DNA of 64,000 bases from Camellia lanceoleosa (GCA_025200525.1 CM045762.1:30646196-30710195), one strand, 5' to 3'. Shown: positions 46,885 through 59,388, numbered from the stretch's first letter. The notes: generated by a model not told the origin, from the sequence alone. Translations and numbers: made by a program.

Positions 46885-47935
46885 TTTTTTTTATCAGCAA
46901 CAAAGGAAATCTTTATTGATATAAACCAACAAACAAGGAGGAAATACATCAAAAAAGATAAGGGGAGGTGAGTGCAAAGAATATCATAACTACACAAGAC
47001 AATCACAACTAGGCTGGCAGCGACAAAACAAGCACAATCATATATTAGTACACCACCAAGTTGGAGAGGATCCAACTGAACAAGAAAATAGAAAAGAAAA
47101 CCAAAAGAAGGCCAACCCCAGTTGAAAAATGTACAGGAAACACAAGAACCACCCAAAAATAACTTAGCAGCCTAAGTCACTCCTCAAATATCCTTGGATG
47201 ATGTTCTAATCTATTGGATATTAGAGGGGTTTGGGTATGGTGTGCAACTTACACCTTACACCTTATACCTTACACTTACACTTACACCTTACACTTACAC
47301 CTTTTGTGAAAAATTAAACCTTATACTTACACATTTTTTGAGGTTGCACACCATATGCAACCCACTTACACCTTATACTTATACTTACACCTTACACTTA
47401 CACCTTTTGTGTAAGTGGCACATGGTGTGCACTTACACACTTAAGAAAACTCCATATTAGAGACCAACTCCTGAATTGTGTAACATAGCCTCCTTACATT
47501 GCTTTTAATCCACAAAGCTACTCTAACTTTAGTCAGTTCCTACAACTCCCCAAAGTTTGGCTGAGCATTCATGAATTTGCATCAATTTCGGTGTTTCCAC
47601 ACAGACCCACTATTGCCAGCAACAGAGCTTTCCATAGTCTTGCTTCCAACTTTCTATACTTAAAACCAGCCCACTATTCCAACAGTCCTACCAAAGAGCG
47701 TGGTATAACCTAGTACAGTCCCCACCAATTCATCAAATGAGACCAAACCTTCCAAATTGGATAGCAGCCCATCAATACATGATCAGTTGTTTCTATATTA
47801 GTATTACAGAAAATACACAAGTTATTCATGTTGACACCAAGTATATCAATTCTCTGTATATAAGTAGAAGTTTTAATCTTACCCTTTCACACTAGCCATC
47901 CAAAGAATTGAACTTTTGGAGAGAGAGATATTTTT
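46885..47935 (-). pseudogene. LINE (L1-type) 3' end with zf-RVT remnant
   Basis: On the minus strand the stretch 47935-47470 reads, with a few breaks, like the C-terminal zinc-binding region that follows RT in plant L1 elements (FGWLVWKGKIKTSTYIQR, then LCIFCNTNIETTDHVLMGC). It ends with a 3' UTR and an A-tail seen as polyT at about 46888 (tatcaataaagatttcc on the minus strand). A small MITE interrupts it at 47226-47453. No endonuclease or RT core is present, so it is a 5'-truncated copy. Confidence 0.75.
47226..47453. mobile_element. 228-bp MITE built of ttacac repeats, in the LINE
   Basis: A perfect 8-bp duplication atattaga flanks it (47218-47225 and 47454-47461). Ends are ggggttt and, inverted, ggagttt. 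The interior is mostly short tandem repeats of the kind cacttacacctta, plus two inverted copies of atggtgtgca. The 8-bp duplication points to hAT. Confidence 0.7.
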
Positions 47936-47953
47936 CCAAATAATGTGTTTGTT

Positions 47954-49460
47954 TGTTGGTGTTAATGCATCAACATATCAGCTATTAGTCTTAGGTTGCA
48001 TTTGGTTTAATTTTGAAATTGTGATTCTCTTGTTAGAGTTGTGAATTGACTGTAGAATTGTGAGTTGAGTTTTGAAAAGAAAAAATTAGTTTGGTTATGA
48101 GTTTTGAAAAGAATTTTTAAATTTTAAATTTTGAAAAGAGCGGATTGGGTCTACTCGATCGTTCGCCTGGACATCCTCCCGGATGTTCAGCTGGTTGACC
48201 GGAACAGTGTAAATTTCATTTTATTATTTTGTTTTGTTTTTGTTGTTTTTGTAATTGAAGAAAAAAATATTTGTTTTAGATACTTTTAAAAATACAGAAT
48301 TTTTTTTTATAGATTTTTTTATAAAAATATCACTAACTATTTTTAAGACTATATCATCAAAAGAGTTTTGAGTTGAGTGTTTGGTTATGAGTTGTGAAAT
48401 TAATTTTTAAATTGAGTTTTGAGTAATTTTAAGTTGTGTGTTTAGTTATGAATTTTGAAAAGTAATTAGATTTCTTGTGGATCATAAATGCAAGAGAATT
48501 ATATTTTAATTTTTCTTTCTTTCTTTCTCTTTATAATTCAATTCTTATTATAATGGATGTTCTTTCTTTGGAAATGCCATTGTTCTATTTGCCTGAAAGA
48601 TTGTCTTTTGATTGTATATCAGAGTAATTAAGTACTAAAAACCATAGAAAAAAATAAAATAAAATAATAAGTGTAACAATACAGAAAACGATTACAAAAC
48701 TACATTGGAATGCTCGGTTTAGCACAATACTACTTCTGCCCAAATCTTTTGATTTTATTGATGTACCCCATTAATGTTGACCTTTTTGGTCCCATCAATT
48801 AGATTTTCTTTTAGCAATAAAAATATAAATAAACTCGATACAAAATGTACACGTATGGACAATTTTTTAGATGTAAATCTCACTAATAAATTTTATACAA
48901 TATGTCCGTTCATGTATATTCTAAGTCTGTTTTGTGATTGATTTTTGTATTCACAATTATTATATATTATCAAGTTTTTTTGTCACCTTTATGTATCACT
49001 GCTTTCATGGATTCCTATAATTAGTTCTTTATTTGTAAATAATAAAAGTAAATAATATGTTCGATAATATAAAAATAATAGAAAAATCTAGTGATATATA
49101 ACATTCTAAAAATCATATCATCCTACATTCCCAAGATAGCTGCTGGGTGAATTCCTTTTAAATTGTTTAATGGGAAAATTATAAGTTATTTTTAAAAGAA
49201 GCACTATGAAAAATTAACAAAACAATAAAAAACAAAATTCATGATTGCAGCAACTGTTTTGATCAAACATCAGTCTAGTTGATTATTTTTTAATTAGGCA
49301 TCCAATTCACTGATCTTGTTAATAAAATGATATTTTTATCATAATATTTATTTTTGTGCTTGGTTCATTAAAAATAATAATAAATAAATTACAAATAGAG
49401 TCAATATTTATCATAATTGTTTCTTTATTTTCATAAATGTTGAAATTAAGGGCCACATTG
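47954..49460. other. AT-rich intergenic DNA with a GC-rich island
   Basis: No gene. Near 48000-48480 there are repeated gttttgaaaag/gagttttga words around a GC-rich island (about 48140-48210, with ggacatcctcccggatgttc), which looks like the inside of a non-autonomous transposon whose ends I could not place. Confidence 0.5.
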
Positions 49461-49948
49461 CAATGGGGGTGTTTGTTTCAGCTTTTCAGAGCTAACTTAT
49501 GGCTTTTAGCTTTGAAAAAGTTATTTTGGACTGTTTGGTTAAACTTATTTCAAACAGCTTCTGATTTTAACAGCTTATTTTAACTCAAAAAAGCTGATTT
49601 TGAAAAGCTGCTCACCCCTTGCTTTTGATTATCAGCTTCTGCTGTGGACATGTTAATTTATGGTTATACTCTTAAATTTTTTTATTTTTTATTTTTTTAA
49701 AAATAGAAAAAGACTCAAATGGACTATAGATTATTATTATTATTATTATGAGAAATGTAGACAAACAAAAAATAAAAATTAATTGAAAAAACTATTTCAC
49801 AGCTTATTTAACAAACACTACTCAGCAACTTAAATCTATAATCCAACAGTTACACCAAACAGATTAACAACTTCTGATTAAAGTCATAATCTATAATCTG
49901 TTAAGCTATAATCTATAAGCTGTTTTAACAGCTACACCAAACGGGGCC
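49461..49948. mobile_element. MITE, about 490 bp
   Basis: Left end gggggtgtttgtttcagc; right end, inverted, ggccccgtttggtgtagc. Subterminal agctt/aagct and acagctt words are repeated. This is a common plant MITE type, but the duplication is not clear, so no superfamily is assigned. Confidence 0.6.
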
Positions 49949-51522
49949 AATGTGTGAAGCTGCTCTTCAACATTTTCCTTAGGTAGTTGCAATGTGCCTT
50001 TTATGTCAGTCTGCTGTTAAGCCGGTTAACGAAAATTGTCAAGTGAACTTCAAATTAGGCATATTTTAGGATGAAATTGTATTTTTCTTTCAATTTATAC
50101 TTCTTCAACATTTTACCATAGTACTTTCTCTTTTTACTGTTTTTCTAAACTGACCACCCCTTTCCTGGTGGGTTTATTAAATATAATAGAAAGAAAATAC
50201 AGTGAACATTAGGCATTTTTAGGGTGAATGTGTAATTTTCTTTCAATTTCTACTTCTATATTAGCCCGTAGTATTTTCTCTTTTACTATTTTTTCTAAAC
50301 TCACCACTCTTTCCTAGTGGGTTTATAAAATATTATGGAGAGAAAATACAATGAAAAAATAGAGAAGAAGAAGAAGAAGAAAATTTCATGTTTGCCTGGA
50401 AATTGTCACGTGTTTAAGGTGACAATTTTCGTTAGGCAATTTCACACCAAATTAGCAAAAGGACCATAACTTAAATGAAAGTGCTAATAGTTGAACGTTA
50501 TAATTAAAAAATGAGAGATCAAAATGAGATTTAATGTAAAGTGCTAAATGCAAAGAGTAATTTACTCAACTTTCTATCGTTTTGTTTATGAAATCATGAA
50601 AAATAAAAATAAAAACACAACCAAACACCTTTGCAACTTTTAAATATGGACTGATGAACTATTAGATACAACTTTTGTTGATATTTCTGTGAATCTTTTG
50701 ATAATAGTACTTGCTTTATGAATGAATTATATAATGAAGGGTTAGGATTCTCATATTTTAAAATTTGAATTTGATTGTCATGTTCAGGCTCATGGGACCC
50801 ACAATGGCTCCCGTTTGAATAATTCGAACTATTCATTTTATACGGCCTTCTGTGTATATCACTCATGAAAAAATTTTAATTGATAAGGTAATCGTAACTT
50901 TCTCTAATAATTTTAGAGTGCACACACTGTATATTTCTCGCAATGCAATGGCACCATTTATCACTTGATGTGGTTTCTCCAATGTCAAGAAGAATTATTG
51001 CTTTTGATTTTCTCATCTACACTCTTTAATTTTGTCACAAAATTATTTTCATTTTGATCATTTTATTTTAACTCTTCATTGTTTGGAACTATTACAGGCC
51101 CCATATGATATGTTTTGGAGCTCTATGGTATCGGATATTGTGGTGATCCGACGATCTAAGTTTAAAGTTGAAGGAAAATGACGTTTTAAGTTGTGTGTGA
51201 TTTAAAAAATAGTACGTGGTATTTTGATGTCATTTTACTTCAATTTTAAACTTAAGTCGTTATATTATGAACTTTGTTTACATATCTTGTTGTGGTAAAA
51301 AAACGCAATAGAGTCATTGCAGAAAAATGATTCTCGTCCAAATCAAGTACTTGATATTTCTTTTACTTCTTTCTCGCGAGAGATATATAGCTCAAGAACT
51401 ATATATGTATTTATATGAATTGTATAAATGAGAATTCATGCATGAAGTTGACAAAGATAGAACCAAGAGTTGGATGTGGTATATATATGCTCTTTTCTTT
51501 CATTTTAACTTTCAATTTAGTT
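49949..51522. other. AT-rich intergenic DNA
   Basis: No gene. Includes a tandem duplication (50055-50360). Short open frames on both strands lack any recognisable protein character. Confidence 0.55.
50055..50360. repeat. 154-bp tandem duplication
   Basis: Copies at about 50055-50208 and 50209-50360 share ttaggcat, tttctttcaattt, ttttctaaact-accac and ctagtgggttta-like blocks. They are moderately diverged. Confidence 0.75.
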
Positions 51523-51815
51523 TTGGTAAATTACAATTTTAATTCTTATAGTTTGATTCAGATTTCAGTTTAATTCTTATTATTTCAAATTAAACAATTT
51601 GATCTCTGCATTTTAAGTCTAGTTTTAATTTAATCTTTTCGTTCATGTTGAATGTTAAAATTATGACACCTGTTAGTCCCTTGAGGTGTACATTAACAAA
51701 AAAAAAAAAAAAAAAATTAATAGAAATTTGGACGGAATGACCAAATTGAAAGTAAACTTAAAGTGTAGTGACCAAAGTAGAATTTGGATCTAACTACAAG
51801 GGTGAAATTGTTGTA
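51523..51815. mobile_element. Weak MITE-like inverted repeat
   Basis: The left half (aaattacaattttaattc...) and the inverted right half (acaacaatttcacccttg...) are similar at perhaps two thirds of positions, with a poly-A centre at about 51700-51717. Low confidence. Confidence 0.35.
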
Positions 51816-51959
51816 GTGTTGGCCAAACTTAGAATTAATTGATCTATACATTTTATTTTTTTATCTTTTTGTACATTCTATTTTGGTGTTTTTTTTTTAT
51901 TAGCAAAAATATGTTGTTAGTTATTAGATTAACATCTATAAAAATTAGTCTCTCTACCC

Positions 51960-52112
51960 TTATAAAATACCAAATGCTTGCCTTCTTAATTCAACTTCTC
52001 TTTAGGGAGAGTTGAACCCACCATGACCTCCCCTTTGATATAATATTGATGTGTGCCTTTCTTTTTACATCAATAAATTTCTTTTGCCTATCAAAAAAAA
52101 AATAAATAAATA
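51960..52112 (+). mobile_element. Truncated LINE 3' end, plus strand
   Basis: Contains gatgtgtgcctttcttttt, then atcaataaatttcttttgcc and A9, the usual L1 tail. Only the untranslated end is seen; the left boundary is uncertain. Confidence 0.45.
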
Positions 52113-52141
52113 AATTTAGAAGAATTATGGTGGCAAACTAA

Positions 52142-52215
52142 GTTTTTTTTTTTGATTGACAAAACAAAAGCTTTATTGATGATAAAAGGCACAATACATG
52201 CGAAAATTACATCAA
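52142..52215 (-). mobile_element. Truncated LINE 3' end, minus strand
   Basis: PolyT followed by gacaaaacaaaagctttatt, the reverse of an L1 tail. It lies tail-to-tail with the fragment ending at 52112. Confidence 0.45.
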
Positions 52216-52555
52216 CAGAACCGGGGAGATGCAAAAGCATTGTTGTTTAGAGATTGATGCATCATAAATTTTGCATGAGATTGGTTGATGTTTCAGGATA
52301 ATGTGTTGATGCTAACAAGAAATATACTTTCTTGCACACTTGATTGAAGAAATTATAATTATTAGTTTGATCAATGTGTAACAGTAGGCTACTTTGTGTT
52401 TTCCTTTTTGCATATAATACATAAATTCAAATATATATATATGTCCATCTTTCTATTATTTGTATAAAGTAGGTTTAACTCGTGATATTTCATATTTGGA
52501 ACTGGATTCTCTATGATTTGCATTTCAACTGTACGGTTTTAGGCCCATCATGGTC

Positions 52556-52859
52556 TTTTTTTTTTTTTTTTTTTTTTTTGGAGCTTAAAAAAAGGAAGCT
52601 CTGTGGTGTCATCACTGCCTCCGTAGGCTCAGGTTCCGGGATAACCGGTTGACAGCCTGGCTTGACCCAACCCATAAGAAGAGACCTACCACCGAGGCAT
52701 CAATGGAGTTCAACTATACGCTACAGGCCGCTGAGGATTCAAACCGGAGTACAGAGGGGGGTCTCAAAGAGAGCACTTCCACCTCCCGCCAGGATTCGAC
52801 CCTAGGTCAAGCCTGTGGAAATGAGTTGCTTTCACTATCAGGCCACCGCTCCCGGTGGT
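52556..52859 (-). mobile_element. Full-length tRNA-derived SINE, 304 bp
   Basis: On the minus strand it begins ccaccgggagcggtggcc, has a box-A-like gtggcctgatagtg and a box B gggtcgaatcc, then a tRNA-unrelated body and a 3' poly-A of about 24. A 10-bp duplication with one mismatch flanks it (52546-52555 catcatggtc, 52860-52869 cattatggtc). It is non-coding; open frames across it are incidental. Confidence 0.88.
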
Positions 52860-52869
52860 CATTATGGTC

Positions 52870-53359
52870 TACTTTGATGACCACATCTGTTATTTTTTGT
52901 GAAAAATATTAAATTGATTTGATAATCACAATTACATATTTTATCACATTTATTTATATAAAAATAATTAATATGTTATCAACATTATACTTGTTGGTTA
53001 TTTTTTTAGAGAAAAAATATAATAAAATCATGCAACTACTACAATTATTAAATTAATCTATTTTTTTTTTTATAAATAATTTACATACAAGGAATTGAAA
53101 TTTGAATAAATTGAATCTTTAAAATAAGTCATATAACAACACATAAAAATAGACGGGATAGTTTAATCTTTTTAATATACGGAAGAGAATTCAAATCTTA
53201 AATTTTACCAAGACATTTATATGCATGTCCCACTTATAAATTTTATGATCTGGTCATTGGATTCCTTTTTCACCATTTCACCCATGTTAATCAATTTACC
53301 TGAGTGTTGCAAACAACTTAAACTCAGTTGGATTAAATTGATAAAGTTAAAAGATTGAT
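52870..53359. other. AT-rich intergenic DNA, nothing recognised
   Basis: No gene or repeat structure stands out. Confidence 0.55.
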
Positions 53360-54642
53360 AATTCACATACACATTAGAACATTTTCTTAGTTTAATGACA
53401 TTTAAAAGTGTCACAAAATTATTAGTTTGATAACATTTTGTAGTCTTGGGGCATTTTGAACAAATGCCATTTATATGCGTACCACGGTAGATACTTGCAA
53501 GTGTTACTACACTATCATGGCTGAAAACTTTCAATGACATTTTGATGTTATGGTAAATATTATTTGTGACACTATCAAGCGCCATTAAAAAAAGAGTTAA
53601 TGACACTTCAATGACACTTATAAGTGTCATTACATTATCAGGGCTAAAAACTTTTAGTAACACTTTAACACTACTAGAAACTAGGGTTTTTGAGTCGGCA
53701 GCGTGCCGTCGCAAATAGCGTATTTGCCGACGCAAAAACTTTTTGCGACGGCGTTTCAACGGCAACTCAAGGGACGAAAATGGTGGGGTCGCAAAAAGTT
53801 TTTGAGTCGGTAATCTGCCAACGCAAAAAGTTTTAATTTTTTGAGACGGTAGATTGCCGACTCAAAAAGTGGTTAAATGTTTTAAAAAATTTAACCTATA
53901 ATTTTCTCATTGAGGCTCCCAAGTTTCGAACACATACTGTTTGAACGCTTTGACCCGAAGCCACCGCACTAAATCCACTTCACCACCATACCTCTTTCAG
54001 ATATTTAATGAGATATATATTATTTATAGTATATACACTCAATATTAATATAAAAGTATATGTATAAATAAATATATTTATTAAATATAATCAAGTAAAT
54101 ATATATATCTTGGCTATAAAATTTTTTTTTTTTGCTACGGCATCAGTTGCCGACACAAAAAGGTCTAATTTTTTGCGTCGGCACAAATTTGCCGACGCAA
54201 AAGGTCTATGCCGACTCAAAAAGTCTATCTTTTGCGTCGGTAAATTCAACCGACTCAAATAATGCTATCAAATATTAATTTTTTGTGTCGGCCAACGGTG
54301 CCGACGCTAAAGGTTTGGTATTTGAGTCGGTAACTCTGTGCCGTCTCAAAAAGGCTACCTTTTGCGACGGTAAAATCTGCCGACTCAAAAAACCGACTCA
54401 AAAGGCCCTTTCTTTAGTAGTGTAATGTCATGGTAGGCACTATTCGTGACGTTATCAAGTGCCATTCAAGAAGACTTGCAATCTAAAAAATGCCACGATA
54501 TGGATTTTTAATGACGCTTATTATGCCACAATTGATATTTATAACACCTTCATAAATGTCACTAAATCCAATTCATTTGTGCTATTAAATAGATATAAGC
54601 GCCATTGAAATTTATTTTAGTGACACTTTGCAAAGCTACTAT
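53360..54642. repeat. Block rich in TGACACTT/AAGTGTCA words, split by a small CACTA element
   Basis: Repeated words such as tgacactt, aagtgtcat and gccattt occur in both orientations from about 53395 to 54625, including a perfect 20-bp palindrome at 53611-53630 (atgacacttataagtgtcat). The same words occur just inside the CACTA end at 54643. This looks like the subterminal region of a related transposon or a tandem end, but I find no second terminus. Confidence 0.55.
53669..54422. mobile_element. Non-autonomous CACTA element, 754 bp
   Basis: Ends cactactagaaa and, inverted, cactactaaagaaag. 3-bp duplication taa (53666-53668 and 54423-54425). Subterminal repeats of the type tgcgtcggca / tgccgacgcaaaa occur many times in both orientations, as expected for transposase binding. 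No coding capacity. Confidence 0.9.
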
Positions 54643-57213
54643 CACTACTACAAAATGCCACTTATATATTCTTTTCATTGACACTTTTAAAAGTTACAAT
54701 TATGCATGCGTAAATGCCTATAAAAATTGAATCAATTTTATAAACAATTGAATATTAATTGTCACATCATATATTAATTTGACATCCATTCATCTTGTAA
54801 TATTTTCATTATAATAAACAAATATTACCATCATAAGATCATCACATCAAAAATAAAAAAATTCAAACTACAATCAATTATTTATTATTGAAATATAAAT
54901 TTATTTATATTGTAATAAAAATCCCTTGCCAAAATTATAAAATATTCTATCACACTAACAAAGTTAAAGCAAAAACAATTTAAAAGAAAATTATTCCAAT
55001 CATAAGTTCTGAAAAGCCATAGTGATATCCATATTCCGAACAGAAAAATTATCAAAAATAAATCAGTTCCCAAATTCTCAACCTCACTTGTATAAATATT
55101 CTTGGCTAGTATCCATAACTTGCGAAATCTGCATCCAAAAGATAAACATATAAAAATAATTGAAGCTATATTAAGTTAATGTAAATTTGTTAATGAAATT
55201 AGTATTTACGAAAGAAATTTACCACAAATGGAGCAGGCCAAGCAACATGAGCTCCAATAGCTTGTCCAGCTACTTTGACAAGTCCATATGATCGAATCAA
55301 GCTCTAATTAGGTTTGATTGGCACTTTAACATGTATCTCTCAATAGTGAGGTCCCAGTTCTTCCCCTTCTACTTCTTTAGATGCATCTGTGCTTTTAAGT
55401 ACTCCGATTGCAACTATTTCTGTTGGCCTAATGATACTTTTTAGAACAATTATATCTCCCACCTGTAAATCAAGATTTAACTACTTAAGTAATTGTATAT
55501 TTAAAATTAATAAATAATAGTTAAAAAAACTAGTACAAAGTGCTAGAGTGAAGATGATCACAACTGAAAGTGATATGCATTTCTCTAGTAGATAAGCAAG
55601 CCAAATGCATTTTAATTGTTTCACTGCACTACAACAAATTATATAAAAGTAACAGCTGTCACGCCCTCAAATTTAACCCAAAATACATACAATATTGACA
55701 TGTATCGACATAAGAAAGTAAAATATTATTCCATTCATCAGAGTATCCTTAAAAGAAAACATTACATGTAATAACGAAAGTAAATGCCCTACGGGCTTAC
55801 ATCTTTCCAAGCCAATACGTGGATATAAAAGAAATGAGTACTAACTCAACTAAAAGTTAAGCCCTTGGCTTGTAATTACATGTAACATCAAAATAACAAA
55901 CTAACAAACTAGCATATCACCTGGACCTGAAAATGATGTTCTCGTATAGGGTGAGCCACAGCCCAGCAGAAATATACTAAACCAAATATACGAATTTACT
56001 AAAGCAATAGCATTCACTAGATGGTTACACTTATAAATCACTTTTATCACAATACAGTTTCACTTTCCATTATTTATCCAATTTTCCATTTATACAGACA
56101 TGGCTCAGAACCTGGCCAAACAACAAACTGAGAGTACATCTCAAATTAATATTTCTTCTGATCTTAACAATTAAATGAGGCTAAGGCTCATAATAAAACA
56201 CTTCCATCAATTGATAAGTACACATATATGCTGTACTAGTACACTTCCATACAACAATAAGTACACAGATTTGCTGTACTAATGGAGTCCATCCCCTTTC
56301 TCCTCCTAAACAGGTTTGAGAGTCCATCCCCTATCTTCCCTCAAACCATGGAGTACAACCCCTATCTCCTCCCAAACAATATGCATATACAATGTATTAA
56401 ACACTTGTCATACACAATATTCAATCAATACACAAATTCGCTGTATTAATTCAACTGTCAATTTCAATGACTCATTCAATGTGATTAGTTTCAGTTTTCC
56501 CTAATCAACATGCAATGTCTACAACAATCACGACTATCCTCCACCGATAGCCCAAAACAGTTATTTCTAAACAGGAAATAAATGTACCCACAAATGTAAA
56601 CTCTACATTTTCATAGGTGAGTGATTAAACTATCCGACTACACCATTTAATTTCATAATTCCCCAAATTTCGAGAATTAAACTTAATTCCACATTTTTCT
56701 CTAAATTAATTATACAAATTAATTTATTATAATAACTAGGGCTTTTCCCCATTTTCTCAAAATTAACCCTAAAGTTCAATTTTAATCAACCTGACACTAC
56801 CAATGTCATTTATCATGATTCACAATCACATGGAATTTAATATATAAACAATTTCCTATTTCTCAAATTTTAACACAAACCTTAGTTTTCCCAAAGTTAC
56901 TAAACGACACCAACATATCAAAAATACCAAAACTTAGGTCAAAACCTATAATATGGAGTAGGAAATCCCTACCTCGAAGTGAAGAACTCAAATGGAGAAG
57001 ATGGCGAAAACCCAATGTGCTCCAAACCCAAGATTGTTCAGATTAAAGTGAAGCCCTCGACCCACTCTATTTCTTTAACAAAGGACCTAGGGTAGAAATA
57101 CACTCTAAGTAGATCAAACCTAAGAGAGAAGGTGTGTAAAGGAAGAGAAAACACGGACCTAGGGTTTTTAAAACAAAAGAGGTTGAAAAAAGATGTTTAA
57201 AACCGCTGCTGCG

Positions 57214-57224
57214 TATTTAAATAA
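57214..57224 (+). promoter_or_regulatory. TATA-like motif before the CTCGAG array
   Basis: tatttaaataa, 17 bp before the first cgctcgagc motif. If used, the motif array would lie at the 5' end of the LTR transcript. Confidence 0.4.
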
Positions 57225-57230
57225 AACAGG

Positions 57231-57592
57231 CTCGCTCGAGCAAAGACTTGGTCGCTCGAGCGACCAGACACAGAAAAATCTCGCTCGAGCCAAGAAGGTC
57301 TCGCTCGAACCAACAACCCAGAAGCTCGCTCGAGCGACAGACTGCTCGCTCGAGCCAACCACTCAAACCCTCAGGTCTGCAACCAAACGCACGCTTAAGC
57401 GACGGAACGCTCGCTCGAGCGATGAACAAACCAGCTCGCTCGAGCGAAGAAGAGCTCGCTCGAGCCAAGAAACACAGCTCTCAGGTCTATACCTAGACGC
57501 AGTCGCTCGCTCAAGCGAAGAAACGCTGGATCGAGTGACTGACCAAAACAAAAAGCTCGCTCGAGCGACAAACTTCTCGCTCGAGCGAAGGA
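57231..57592. repeat. Array of about 14 CGCTCGAGCGA-type palindromes
   Basis: Motifs near tcgctcgagcga recur every 20-35 bp, some variant (ccaag or caaag after gctcgag). A higher-order period of about 112 bp is marked by ctcaggtctgcaacc (57370) and ctcaggtctatacc (57481). All six frames are open across parts of it because of the repeat, giving false LERA/ARSS-type peptides. Confidence 0.85.
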
Positions 57593-57779
57593 CCAAAATT
57601 TTGGGCAGCAACCCTTTGCTTCCAAACACTCCCAACCTATAACAAACCTGCCCAATACATCCTATAACTCAAAAATAAGGAATTAAAGGACGACAACAAC
57701 AAATATATAACAAGAGAATCTACGGAACGCAAGTCCGGATACAACCACCAAATGGAAAAAGACCGGGGTCGCTATAACA

Positions 57780-58140
57780 ACCGTAAGTCTTTAGACCATA
57801 TCAAATAATAGCTTAAAAAATCAATAACAACCAAAAGCACCAATCAACAACAATCAAAACCATGCCCATTATCAATATCAAGATCCCCTAACCTCAACAA
57901 TGTAAATCAAATGTAATTGTAAAAAATGACAATCAACTAGTTACTTTCAAGCAATATTTTGAGAGAATCAGAAAGAGCCTATGCGGTAATAAATGATGGA
58001 GAGATGTCTTTTTAAAAAAATACAAATTTCGTCATATCATGATTTTGACTATGTAGCACATTTTGTCTAGACTTAAACAATGGAATTTATGTCCGCAATA
58101 TTCATTCCTTGGTTAATTGTAAGATAAGTGTTGCATGCTA
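57780..58140. other. Intron remainder of the CACTA second gene
   Basis: AT-rich, no coding sequence recognised. Confidence 0.45.
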
Positions 58141-59352
58141 TTCTAAAATAAAGCTGGAAGTAATGTGATATTTATGATTAGTTCTTAGTAGGTACCTGAG
58201 TAAGAGAGGTATCTTGTATCGATGACAAAGACCATGCTTGATGTCGAGCTGCCATGTCAAGAGGACTAGAAGTTGTTGTGGCTTAACCAAATGTGAACTA
58301 ATTAATTTTACAAACACACACATAGATATATATGTATGTATATATAAGTGTAGGAAAACATTAATAACTTATAAATTCTATTAAAAAAATTACCTGATTA
58401 AATGTGTTTGTCAAGTTATTCGGAGCATGCTGAACATGGGAAATTTTGAACCTTAGCTCTGAATTTTCAGCTTTCATAGTATCCATTGTTGTGTCTTGGT
58501 TTGCTTTATGACCAGATGTATCTCTCCATAAATTAGACGGGGAGACACCTAATCCATACATGCGAACTCATCCATGTTTTTCTTTACCCATCACTTGTCC
58601 AAATGTATCATTTGGGTCCTCATTTGATAAATTTGCATTTAAGGTTGTCTTCTCATTCATTTCATCCTATAAGGTTGCAATAAACATAACTTTAATATAT
58701 ACATTTCAGTCACTCAACACTATAATGTGGGAATTTTAACTAATCTACAAGTTCAAATGGACATATAATAATTTGGTACATACTATCATTGTTTTCTTTG
58801 CCTCAGGAGTTCCAATCTCTTTTGTATAACATACTTTAAACATGTGAGCATGTGTTGGAAAGTGTCCCAACTTATTCTTCTACAAAATAATATATTCCGA
58901 AATATAAATTATATCATTCTGTCACATCATGCATACATTATCATATTAAATATACAACATGAAAAGATGAATTAACCTGCTCCTTTCGAACACATGGAAA
59001 ACTTTTTGTTCAAGTAGTATGATTATACTTTCGCTTTGCACGACTTGCTTTGTTTTTATCACTTTGTGCCTAAAATTACAAATGCATAAATCAATGGTGC
59101 CCAAACTATAGCAAGTAAAATAACATATAATGATTAGATCAAGTATACCATTACTTCTTCGATGGCCCAATACTTAAAAAGGTATTCCCATTGATCAACA
59201 TATACTCTATTTTCTTTATAATGCTTTTGTTAGTCAAAACTCAAGTGATTTTTATAATGATTTTTCTTTATGTTTGCCTTCCAGTCTTTTAACTTCTTAC
59301 CAGAGCACTTCATAACCCAATTCCTAGCATGACTTGGAAGATCAAACTTTGA

Positions 59353-59355
59353 CTG

Positions 59356-59388
<33 letters not shown>
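59353..59388. repeat. (GA)n microsatellite next to a splice acceptor
   Basis: About 17 GA units. On the gene strand it is a (CT)n tract leading directly into ttttcag| at 59353. Confidence 0.85.

Larger units (their letters stand above)
55657..57779. mobile_element. 2.1-kb solo LTR in an intron of the CACTA gene
   Basis: Begins tgtcacgccctcaaattt, ends ggggtcgctataaca; no gag or pol. Flanks acagc and accgt are not a good duplication, so the exact ends or the duplication have decayed. Related in end sequence and in CGCTCGAGCGA content to the solo LTR at 33679-36259, in the opposite orientation. Confidence 0.65.

Noticed and set aside
47194..47460. 88-codon open frame rich in T, Y and L
   Set aside because: It is a translation of the ttacac-repeat MITE and its flank.
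50594..50866. 90-codon open frame on the minus strand
   Set aside because: Isolated, low-complexity, no splice partners or known domain; likely repeat-derived.
53217..53765. 182-codon open frame on the minus strand
   Set aside because: It crosses the boundary of the small CACTA element and is made of TGACACTT repeat words; no conserved domain.
55626..55640. cactacaacaaatt as a CACTA terminus
   Set aside because: The coding block at 55210-55460, left of it, belongs to the same CACTA gene, so the true end must be further left, at 54643.
57193..57655. Long overlapping open frames in several frames (LERA/ARSS-rich peptides)
   Set aside because: They are produced by the CGCTCGAGCGA array in an LTR; being open in several frames at once is a repeat artefact.
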